From the NCBI RefSeq assembly GCF_000524195.1, contig NW_020170393.1, forward strand, positions 864,737 through 928,736: DNA of 64,000 nucleotides, in the 5' to 3' direction. The position numbers and the translations under genes were made by a program. Under the pieces are notes generated by a model that had not been told where the DNA came from, searched no databases, and saw only the letters and a program-made list of their open reading frames with translations. The DNA comes from Echinococcus granulosus (taxonomy: Eukaryota > Platyhelminthes > Cestoda > Cyclophyllidea > Taeniidae). Of the stretch, positions 12,601 to 24,100 are shown piece by piece (position 1 is the first letter of the stretch; each line of letters begins with the position of its first letter).

Positions 12601-15600
12601 GGGTAATTTCTAAGGCAGTCTATTGCACAATGCACGACTTCTGCGATTGCATGGGCCTCTGCTCACGCCTCCACAAGGCGGTAACCGAAGAAAGTCAATT
12701 TGTTTGGCGTAATAAAATCAGCCCTAGCAGCTCACCCTTAAAAGAGGACAATATTGAGACGCTACAGATGGAAGACATCTATTGTGGCTACTCTCAGAGC
12801 AAAGTGTACCTGAGCCGCATCAAATTTTGCAAATGTCTCAATCTCGTGGTAGCTTTTGGTAGAGTTAAAAAAGTCTCTTCTTTACAAAGATTGAAAGCCA
12901 CTGTGAGAGGGCACTTTACATTCCACCACGCCACGTTGCATTTAGGGCTGTGTTCCAATAAAGCTAATGACAGTGAAGATGGACTCCTTCAGACTTGACA
13001 GGTTAGTTTATTTTTCTTCTTTCAAAAATAACAAGCCAACACGACGGTATTTGGGAACTCTATCTAGATCCACGCAAACTACCACCTCGGATTATTCATT
13101 CAACATATTATTTTTTTACTGTACTAACATAACTCTCGAGTGACTAGAAGAATGACTACGGATAGAGGCGCGATACACTGGTCAGTACACAACACAAGAA
13201 GGAGCTCATGTAGAAGCTGGCTAGGCATAAGCACTTCTCTCTCAATTCCACCTACACTCTCATAACCGCTTTGGCTGGTGACTTCTGAGCTCCCCTAGGT
13301 TCTAAACAGGTATCTACTTTCGCAGTCCTGTAAGGCTTCACGACTTTGGACATAATTCGGACGTTGCACAAACGTCCACAGTACTTCCTAAAGACAAGAG
13401 AAGGTGATGTGCTACTTACACTATTTAAGTAGAGTATGTAAATGTCAAAGTTCAGGTCATGAGCTGTGCAGACAGTTAAGCCCGCGAAATGATGTCCGGT
13501 TTGATGGGCGTCTCGTCGATTAGTGGCCATTTTAGGTATCATGAGTATGAGGGCTGTAAGTTGTGCCACCTGCTGTTATTAGCACCTCAACTTGAGATGT
13601 CAAATACTACTTGGAGAATGGTCCAAAATATTATGCATTAACCCTGAAACTAGTTATGTATTAGGAAATTCATCCACTTTTTAGAATTTAGCTGTCATGG
13701 AAATGCTTTTACTAAATAATTTGGAAAAGGAGTGGAAATCAGATCAAACAAGACATATGTGTAAATGGAGTGCCAATTATTCTATTGCGTCTGGATTCGA
13801 ATGACATCCCCATATTCTGTGAAAATCACTTCAAGATGTTTCAGGTCATAAGAAGTCCAAAGATTGCTTGCAATAACGCTCGTTAACGAAATGCAGCATT
13901 TGGAATTCCCAGTCTTAACATCACATGGGGGAAGTAGTTAGGGCTAATTCAACTTTTCCTCGTCTGCAAAGTGGGCCTGCAGGAGTGACTCAGGTGGGTC
14001 GGTCACAGGTACACCCCAATTTCAACGCAGTCAATTCACTTGCCTGTCTTAGGTAAACACAGCCTCCACTGCAATGTAATAGTTTCTGGGTTAGCAAGGA
14101 GGGAGGGAGATTTGAGCTGAAGGCTCGGAAACGAGGCACAAGTTGTTCCTGTGTTTGAACTTTGGACACAGAGCGAGAACGAGCCCACCGGTGTACATAT
14201 GGGTGAAAGCAGTCCCCTTCTCCTCCTCACTTTGCACCCAACTCTGTCAACTTTTAACTTTCACGATCGGTCACGCCATCACGCATAACGAATAGCTACT
14301 AAAGCTAGTGGGGAATTAGCATGTCTTGGGAGAATAACTGGACGCCTATTGTAGACCTCCTTCATTTTATTGATGAGTTTCTCACAGGCATTTTGGAACG
14401 CGGGATATTTTCTAGCTTTCAATTGCCTTTTCTTTTAATGAAAAAGCAGCTAAAGAAAAGCTTTGATTTTCTAGCATAATCTTTAGTGCGCTGTCGCCTT
14501 ACAGCCCAATTTATGGAGATGCTGTGGCAACTTTGCTTGTCTAACCACCCACTCACCCAGAGACCCAACCACAGTGGAGAAAGGAGGTGTAGAATGGCGT
14601 CCAGTCTAGCACACAGACATAGAAGAACTGCATTTTATGGAGCCCCTTTTTGCTGTTGTATAACTGCGTTCTCACCAAAGCATATTTACACTCCATTTAG
14701 ACAAAATCGCGGCCTTCAGCGAAGGAGCTGGTGTGGAACCCCCAGTCACTTTTCAAACTATCGGAAGCACGCGATTCAAATGATATGTTAGAGAGAGACA
14801 TTGGACTTGTTTGCTGTCGTGACCATTCCAAAATATTTCACAAGATAATTTACGAAATGCGTCTCCGGTCTTCATACAAGTACTTGAGGGAGCGATTCTA
14901 CGTGAGAACGAACGCTACTATCTCAAACACTAAGTTAGAGATATCACCGCAGTACTTTGAAGTCCAGTCCAGAAAACAACTGGTGGTCGTGTGTCAATTA
15001 AAATGCGTACGCTTGGGAACACACCAAAACTCTGCACATCCTCTTCTACCAGCATCGTCGTAATCTTCGAGTCCTTCTGTCCTTGAAATTTAAACTTTTC
15101 AAGTCATTTGTGATGATTTCGTGTAATGGCGGAACAACATGCATCTACTTAAGTAAAAATGACCTTAGGAGTATTAATTTACCACCAATTGTGATGCATA
15201 AATAGGGAAGCTACCTTTGATCCCATGATCACTCAAGCTTGTTTGAACGGTCGATGCATTCTACCGATAGCGATTTGGAGGGAGTCAAGTGGCACCAGTA
15301 GACACGCACAAAGTGGTCACCAAAATTTGCATTGAAATCTGTATGACAATCACTGCCATCTGCACCGCCATTTTGCCTTGATATTCGGAGCCATAGCAGT
15401 CAGCATCTGCAAAATTTTGTCGTGTTTAAATCGAACACCTTGGGTTTTGTATGAGTAAACCATTTCAAGTTCACCTCTACTTAAATACTGCCAGTGTGGT
15501 TAGTTCAGTCCCCTAATTTATTTTCCAGGAAGCTTAAAGCGTGGGATTCATTGCACAGAAATTCTAGTCCCAATTCACACGGAATAGCTGACAGCAGCAA

Positions 15601-16915
15601 ATAAATATGCAAGCATTATTGCTTGATGGAAGTAGAGGGGACGCGGAGAAGCGAGAATAAAAAGCAGAATCAGTTTTCTGTATAGTTTGTTAATCATCTG
15701 TAATCAAACCACGAGTTAGTAGCTCTTCACGGTGGAAGGGGCACATGTGAACTGTATGCTTGATGGGAGTCATTCCAAGTTGTGAATGCTCACCTCCGGG
15801 GTGAACAATCATGGTGGTAATTCCAACCCAAATACCCTCTGGACAGTGGACCATGAAATTCGGACACATTCAATGCAACCGATCTCACCTTCACCGCATG
15901 CACACATATAAACACAAGAACACAGTCTTCCCATCCCGCGATGTTTATTTTGCCAGAAGTCCCCACCTCGAACCCAGCCACCTTCGTCCTCCCTCCAGCC
16001 TTGAAGTTGGTCCAAGAAGCCCCTGAGCGAATTATATTTCGTGTGAAATGAGGACTGCGGGTCCGTGCAGGACCATGTGGCTTGAAGTGTTTGGGCTTGG
16101 AGAGTGCCCTGAAGGCGGAAACGAATGGGGAGAAGCGATTTTGCGGGAATGGGCGAGGGGCAGTCGGGTTAAGTATTTCAATGTTTTCAGATGAAAGGTC
16201 ATATTCTACACTTTAAACATTCACCCTCACCAAAGTGTTTTGACGTAATTATGCAATTTCTGCAAACGTTACTTAAGCACTTATATTTATGTCACTTTCT
16301 TCCTATACATTCGAGTGTGCATGTTTAAATGACTTTGCGAGGCCGTTGATCACAATTTTTACAGCCAAGTACGCACAAGATTTTCCTGCAGATTTGACAA
16401 AAGTAGTTGCTCACATGCCCGTTGGAACTTTCCCAACCGTCAACTTGCCCTACGCATATCCATGAGAGTAGCGATTTGCGAGTAAAAAGAAGCTTGACAT
16501 GCGATATCGGGTGGAGGTCAACTTTGCAGCATGCGTGTGGAACGAGTAGCGATGGATCTAAAAGATAGCGGTGGCACCTGTTCTAGCCCTAACCGCTGTC
16601 CTTCTTACTAGGCGCCGCCTACTCTGCTACCATCATTGCAACATTAGCTGCGGCCGCAGCGAAATAGCAGATTGTTACAACCCGATTAAGGCAGTCATCT
16701 TTCCAAAAAGTGAGACAACTAACTAATTACTGACGCCTTTATCCAGACCACACCATGCCCGTCCCCTGTCTGGGCGACAGACGACGTCAAAGCAACTTGC
16801 AGCTCTTTTATACATCAGTGCCTTGGCTTCTTTCCACCCGATATGTGCCTACCAGTCTTGGGAATGGGTCATCGGATCTGAGACGGGGGGTCAAAGCGCT
16901 GTAGTGACATGTTTA
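9690..16915. repeat. Tandem segmental duplication, unit B
   Basis: Second copy, colinear with unit A over its whole length and with unit C over its first ~3.8 kb. Its start (~9,690, gtaatttgtgcattactgca) matches ~16,925 in C and ~90 in A. Its end (16,780-16,890, ending in gaatgggtcatcggatctga) matches 9,520-9,625 of A. The dynein-derived part is missing: similarity to A is lost at about 13,450 and resumes at about 13,600, so roughly 600 bp present in A are replaced by ~150 bp. Several frames of 60-150 codons occur (such as 12,549-12,998), but none is conserved in A or C. I see no gene. Confidence 0.78.
12121..12143. repeat. CA-rich microsatellite
   Basis: A short (CA)n tract with CATA interruptions inside unit B. 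It is absent from the matching place in units A and C. Confidence 0.85.
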
Positions 16916-19900
16916 TTAGGCATATAATTTGTGCCTTACTAAAAAGCTTTTTCCGCCTTTGATAGAAGGTATTGTTTGTGCTCAAATGGGTGGCCACTCG
17001 GAGGTCCGATTTGTCCAGACGCTTTGCAAACTGCTCCATCTGGCGCTTTACGTCAGATGAGCCAAATGTAGCCCCTCAAGCAATTGCAGTTTGATGAGCC
17101 TCTTGTTACAGTCTCCGTGTGGTTCATGAATGCTCTCTTTGCCCTCTTAAGGCTGCTTATTTAGGACTTGTTTGTGACCCTTGTCTTTGCACAAGAATTG
17201 GCTACTGAGACAGGCCCCCTCGGTGTTATTCTTAAGCACGCGACTCGGCTTTTTGTATCCACTAAGAAGTAGTTTTTGGCAATAAATGTGCCTCTGTGTG
17301 GGGTGTGCTTTGTTTGATTGTAAGATAAAAACTTGGACTAATAGTGGGGGAGAAGTTGTTGCAAGCACCGCGAAGAGTTCCCCACCAGCTGCCCTCTTTT
17401 GCCCAACTTAGGAGGAGACAAGAGTCTTTCTCTTGCGTAGTAACCGATGCATGGTGTTATGCGCCGCCAAATCGAGGTTACAGAGCACAATGACGCCGTA
17501 GTCGGAATGTGAACAGTGCAATTTTCACTGTTGAAATCATAGACATGGACAATCGTCAACGGCACTGCCTTTGAAGTCTGCAGCATAATCGGTGGTCCCA
17601 CATGAGGAAATTACTGCGCTACGACGTCTCCATTAGGGCGCTAGGAGCGTATTCTGGCGAGTACGATGGGGGGTACGTGAACCAGACTTTTGTCCTTGTT
17701 GCGAATACAAATTTCTCTCTGCTAATCCTTTTTCCGTAAAATCTTTTGCCAAGTTTTTGTTTGAAAAATTTGTGCGGTGTTGGCGTGATTTGCACATTCA
17801 TGTTGTGGTTACAGAGGTGATTTTATGTAGTAGAAGCGCGAAAAATTTCCAACATCTTTCATGCTTTGGCATACCTCTGCTCTACGGAAGTATAAAGTGG
17901 GCTGAAGCTTCAGTGTAAAGTTAAATAACTTTTCTTGGAAATATGCTACAAGTTATTATTCAGATCGGTCAGCCTTGGAACTTGTTTGAGGATAATAAAT
18001 ATGCGTTAACTAAAGAAAAAATTTAAAGGGAATGCCAAGATTTTTTAATTCAGCTGATTTATGGCCGCCAAGAATGAACAATTGAGTGCATAACAATGTT
18101 GCTCCAAGTCCAGGGCTTTGGCGCCACTGTTCTCCGTCGCTTGCCTCGGCTTACCATGGCTCCAGTCAGCCGGGACTCCCACGTGTGAAAGGGTTAGACA
18201 GTAAACCAACACCTATCAAAACACCGGATGCTAGTAACTTTAGTCGTCCATTTAGGGTCCGACCCACCCTTACCCCTCCTCACCTGTCTCCCTCATTAAT
18301 AGTCAGTGGTGGGTACATTGTGACATTGCACTACCCTTTGCACTGCAAATGGCGCCTTCTGTGTTGTATGTTACAAGATCACCGGTGGTGAACATTGTCA
18401 TCGTCTGTGGGGTAGCTTGGAACATTGAACTGTCGCACTCCAGATGCTAACTAGGTGTAATGTCCAGACTGGTAAAGTCAGTGATGATGTGGTCAAGTGT
18501 TCCCTCATTTGCATAGAAATTCGATGACTGTCACGACCAGCTCGTAGGTGTTTCCTTAGGGCACCGACTACGTAGTGATGGCTGACACGAGATGTTGAGC
18601 AAGGGGGCGCCGGAGACGACGCTCAAAAGAGGTAAGGGACTGTGTAATACGATGGCTGTTTAACTCTCAGTTTTGCTGAAGATCCGCTTTCAACTTGGTC
18701 GTTTTACAGTACCGGACAGGCTGGCCTTAGGACCATGCCAGTGGCCCACATACCTTCTGTAAATTGGTATTCCAGTCCATCAGTCAGCTTTACTCCCATT
18801 CCAAGCTTCATCATGGAGCACTAATACCAACCACAGATTAGGGGAAGACCTGACTAGCCATGTGTCACGGACATTCTGTAATAGCGCTTTTTTTATAGAA
18901 ATCGTCTGATCCCTCCTGGTACCCTCCCCCCCAGAATGTTTTCGCTATAGTCAAGTGAACGGAAACGTCGATTGTATCCACGATCTACCATTCATAACAG
19001 CGGCTAGGAGCATCAAAATTAAATAATCAGAATGGTTTCCTGTCAACCTGATTATCCAAGCTTGACTATTAGACTTGGGAGGTGAGAGCTCTCCGAGGCC
19101 GTTAAAACCTGACAGAATCATGGAATCCAGGTACAAGTGGATAAAGTAAGCAGCCCATGAAAACCGACGGGATTAGTTCTTTTCAGTAAAACGAAGTTTT
19201 CTCTAAGCAAATGACAAAAGATGGCATGATGGAAGGTCATATCAAGCCTTACCCAGGTCTCCAAGTTATGCATTGAAAGTGCTATGTCGTCTCTGAAGTC
19301 GTGAACTACGCCACAGCTCAGCATTCCCTGCAAGAATATCACCCTCTGAATGGTGGTAGTGTTTCGCAAAAGAAGCCTTGCATTATTCAACGAAAACTTG
19401 AAGTGCTTGACCGAAATGGGAACATCCAAAGGATGGAGACAGAGAGTTCACGGATGAATCTCTGTACCGAAGTACTAGTGTCAGATGGAGCAGTGGGCGA
19501 TGGTTTGGTGGTAGTTGTGACAGCGACAGCAGACCTAAAATGGCATGTTTCTGCAGTCCCCACAGCAAGCTCACTCGCACACCCTAAACAAACATCTCGC
19601 CAGCTTGGTAACGAGGATTGGCAAACACAACCTCCTTTTTTGCCCATCTGTGTCACATTGGAAGGCATGCGATTATTACGCCTATTCCAACCTAGTCACA
19701 TAGTCAACCCTAGGTACTACAGACCGCAATTCTACCTGCACCTAACTAGCCATCAACAACTCTAATGTTTAGATCATGGATGGCTGAGCTGAGTGACTTT
19801 TTGACCTTGCCTACTCGCCTCAACCTCCTACCGTTCACCTGACAAAGGGTGACAAAGCTAGATGGCTGACCATGGCGAACTATCAAATCTGGATGTCCGC

Positions 19901-21112
19901 AGGACTTTCGGCTTGTTTACGCCTCGTTGGAGGAGGAGTGCCAGTGAGGTGCCATTTACCTGCCTTAAATGAACACATAATGTTCATTCTGGTCACCCAC
20001 AACCCCAATGCACCACCTGGTTGCGACAAGGATAAGGGCTGAAAAGTCAACATGCCAAATTCGCTAATCAGCTTCTGGGAGGAGCAACCTATCCACTACG
20101 TGGTACTCACGCAGCAATTCGCCTTGATTGTCCTTAAATCAAATTTCGGAGAGGTGTGAATACCCTAATTCTCATAACCATGTTAAATGGTAATTTCATT
20201 TGATTAAACCTAGAAGTAAACCAAGCATACTGAACAGTACCTTGCATTACAGCGGCATTTCCTTTAGTGGTCTCTTTGACATCACGCGACTTCAAAAGTT
20301 GGTTCACGCCTCCAACAATAATTGAATTTCCATGCTGGAGGCAGTTTTAACATTTAAACCTTAAAGGGGGACAAGATCGAGACACCATTGATGCAACGCA
20401 ACTGTTGTGGAGACTTTCAGAGGAGAGTGTACCGAGACCACATCAATTTGTGTAACTGCCTCACTCTCTTAGTAGTTGTCGGTAGTGGCAGAAAGGTCTC
20501 CTCTATCACAGGGATTGGAAACCGTGATTAGTAGGCACTTTACACCCCCACCCCTCTATGTTGCCTTCAAGAAGCCGGGTTATGCTAACTTTTAAAGTTT
20601 TTTCTAACATTGAAAACCGATATGGTGGTATCTAGGGGATCCATCGAAACCTACGATTTCGATTACAGCGCATAACATATGCTGCGAATTCACCAATCAT
20701 CACATTTCTTCTTCTGTGGCCGATTTCAACTCACGGATTAATTTGAGATGACCGAAGCAGAACAATGACCTTTGATGGATGCAGAATAAGTTAGACGTTC
20801 CACCATACAAGGTCATGCAGTAGCTGGCTAATTATAACCTCTAGTCTCTGGCGATTCCAGAAGACACCTTCAGAGTCACCTGAGCCAGTGAACTTTCAGC
20901 TCCTCTAGATGCTCATCAGATACTCGCTTCATACTTGTATACGATGCCGTGGCTTCAAGGTTAACTCAAATGCTGCAAAAACTGCATTCAAAACTCCGCT
21001 TAAGACAAAAGAGAGTGGGCAGCTACTTATAACATGTAAGTAGATTAAATGAAATATGTCACAGTAAGTGCAAGGAATGTGATTGCAAGTGTCTGACGAC
21101 TTCTGAGGAGAG
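16915..21112. repeat. Tandem segmental duplication, unit C (3' flank of the dynein gene)
   Basis: Third copy, directly downstream of the dynein stop codon on the minus strand, so it contains that gene's 3' UTR and flank. It matches units A and B in order from ~16,925 to ~21,112, and the match to A continues into the dynein coding exon to about 21,630. A TRIM-like fragment at ~18,480-18,800 interrupts the colinearity and is absent from A and B. I could not identify a convincing AATAAA signal for dynein here. Confidence 0.75.
18480..18800 (+). mobile_element. Truncated TRIM-like element (3' end plus LTR)
   Basis: Sequence from about 18,510 matches the 3' internal part of the element at 44,348-45,380 (shared atggctgacacgagatgttgagc versus gatggctgacgcgggaggctgac type block). 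An LTR-like stretch follows, starting at TG of 18,657 (TGTTTAACTCTCAG). The 5' half is missing. The insertion interrupts unit C but not units A or B, so it is younger than the tandem duplication, or was lost from the others. Confidence 0.6.
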
Positions 21113-24100
21113 TTAAACTTGTAGAATGATTGCCACACCACCAAGCACCCAATTGGCAGGTTTGGCCTTCGTTTTCAAGTTAAATGTCCACACATACGTG
21201 GGACCGCGGCTCTTCGTCTTATACACGGGACAGGCATAGGTGCCTCGTGTGTCCTGTTTGTCAACGGGAACGGCCTTGATAAAGACGATGGGTAGAGCGG
21301 AGACCAACTCCTTGGGCTTTGCCTCCGCCAGCAGACCAGTCTGTGTGTCCCACCGTGCACCTTCCACAAAGAGGCTGTGCACGAACGCGCCGCCCCTTGG
21401 GGGTCCTGTCAGCTCCTCCCTTGTCTTCCGCGTCACATCCACATTCAGGGTCACTCGATCCAGTGGCCATTCGTTCTTTCGTGACATCTGCTGCATGATT
21501 GCAGTGAGGAAGGATTGTGGATTGAACAGCCCTCCCAACCAGATTGCACTTGGCAGCGACGTGAAGTCAGTCACCCAAATCTCCAAATCCCTCGCTCTCG
21601 CAATCAGGTCCGCGTACCACAGACCCAATGGGTAGAGACTGGGATAAGCTCTGGTAGTCCATGTTTGTGGAACTGTGTCAAAAAAGAGTGCATTTTGTAG
21701 GGCGTCCATCTCTGGACTTATGGTTAGTTCACCCTTCAATCCTAGACTTAACTCCTTGAGGGAACGTAAAATCTCCCTCAAAAGAATGTTCATGCGATCG
21801 CACTCCTGAAGGGCGACAATGGCGAATGGAGTTCTTTCCTCAGGAGGTACGCGTGAGTGCAGATCCTGCATGTTAAATGGTTCTGGCAGTCTCCCAAGAA
21901 TGTCTTCAAGCTTTGTCTGAACATTTTTTTCTAAGCTATCATCTGTCTGCTCACCCTCCTTACTTTCCCGAGGCATCATTTCAAGCAGTCTTCGAAACAG
22001 CTTCTCGGATTCTACAGTAAGAATATCTATCTCTGCATTTGGATGCATTCCATAGAGGTAGGGTGATTCTGGTGGCAGGTTGGCATCTACGTACTTGTGA
22101 TAGCCAGCCATGTCTGAATTTGGAGGAGCCTTGAACCCAGGAGCGAGTAAGTGGTCACCATCCATCATGGTTGTGGTTATATACTCTTCCAAATATGTTT
22201 TACACAGACGTCTGTCCCAATCGTCAGTAATATGTCCGCCGTACATTATCTCCCCGAAAAGATAACGCAGACCTTCCCAGGGTATATCGTTATTTACCTC
22301 AAGATAGTTGTAGAGCACATCGACACTGATTGTCAGGTCACCAGTGTTGAATGGATAGACGCGGTTCCAGCCCTGTGGTCCAAACTTTCGACGTTCACAC
22401 ACCACAGCATGAAAGTAACAGAGTGTGAATAGAATCATCTTAAATTCATATTCCTTTATGCTCATTTCCAGCGTTGCCTGAGTGAAATTGTTTAGGGCTT
22501 TGTGAATATTCGCCTGCATACCAGTGGGTGGTTCATTCGTAATCTTGATGGAATTCTCCAGTACTCCCTGTGGAATTACATGGAACTCAGGTGAGCTTGC
22601 GGGCTCGGCGCTTATAAACACTCGGTAGTTTTCATGTGCTCCGTCCATAAGCTCTTCCAGAAGCTTCTCAAAAGCCGGCAGCCATTTTGCCACCAGATGT
22701 ACATTCTGCAAAATAATCCAATGGCCTTCATGTGCAGACAACTTCATCGTTTCCTCGGCAACACTCTCCTGACCTTGACCCAAGGAGATGTTGTGGAAAT
22801 TTTTCCTATCACTAGTGAAACCAATCTGCCGTCCAAGAGCCTCGACATCTTTCAGTGGATCAACACCTGGTGAGAGAATGAAGAAGATCGGAGTTGCTGG
22901 TCCAGACTCTTCAAAGGACTCGGCAAATGAAAGACTGCTTCCCTCAGTAAACACCTTCCCGAGATTAGCAGAGACAAAATTGCGAATGGCATACAGCATG
23001 CGATCCGGTCGCAAAGCGCGGAGGATGCACAGACGTTGCAGGTGGGTCTTGTTCTTCCATTCTTGTGGTAGTCTTTCGTTTTCAGGCTTTTCACTATCGA
23101 CCACCTTTCTCCAGCGCTTGGCAGAGCCCTCAATGTCAGAGTCTAGGTTATTAAAAGTCTCCAGAGTAGTTAGAGCCTTTATTGCACCCCAACCGATGTT
23201 GGTGATAAAGTCGACAGGACTGGTCACGTTTGGTGTAACGGGGAAGCGTAAAAGATAGTCCAGTTCTTGTGCATTCACCTCACCTCTCGCTTGACACACT
23301 TGGAAGGCGACTTGAGCTGTAAACAATAGTTTGTCCTTTTCAAAGAGACCCCTCGATGTGTACACGTACACAGAATACGTCACCGAGTTGATAATATTTG
23401 TCACACGCGATTTCACATCTTCAGAGGTCTCGGCTCGGGTCATAGCTGCGTCAAAGACACAACCAAAGGCCTTCAGAGAGAACTGGTAAATGGGATTGAC
23501 TTTATTCAAATCGCTGACAATGAAGTAGAGTATCGCGGCACGCTCACAGGCTGGCCGGTAGATCTCACGGGCCGTGTTAATCTCCGCCTCTGTCACCTTT
23601 GCCTGTTGAACTTTACCTTGAATTTCTGCCGCTGTTCGCTTATTTGTTTCCAAATTTTCGACAAGGGCATAGTTACCTAGAAAGTTACCCTCCGCCTCTG
23701 AAAGCTTCGCCAGCAAGGCGTCTTCGAGGTTCTTCAGAGTGATTTTAAACTCATTTTGCTGTCGAGTGAGGTCGGATTTTAAATTCTCCAAGTCTGGTCT
23801 CTCCTTTCGGACTACATTAGCTAGAAGTTGGTCCTCCAAGCCGTCACGAGTCACCGTGAAATTAATGAGTGTCGTCTGTGCCTGCAACTCTGGTGCATAG
23901 TGCGGATTGCCCAACTTAGTCTGCAGGATCAATTTAAACGCTGGGTTATAGTCGATTTCCTTTCCACCCAGACGGATCGCTGTGCCTCTCCTGGTCGTGT
24001 TCCGACCGATGAGGGGTTCCAAGACTGGATCAATAACGAGGTCGATGTTCTCAATCAGAACAACAGCTCCCTCTGAAATTGCCTTCTCGATGACATCAAG

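Noticed and set aside
12549..12998. 149-codon plus-strand frame in unit B
   Set aside because: The frame is not preserved in the matching parts of units A (~4,050) or C, it lacks similarity to any family, and the region is decayed duplicate DNA.
19301..19765. 154-codon plus-strand frame in unit C
   Set aside because: It overlaps blocks conserved in A and B only at nucleotide level, with frame breaks in both.
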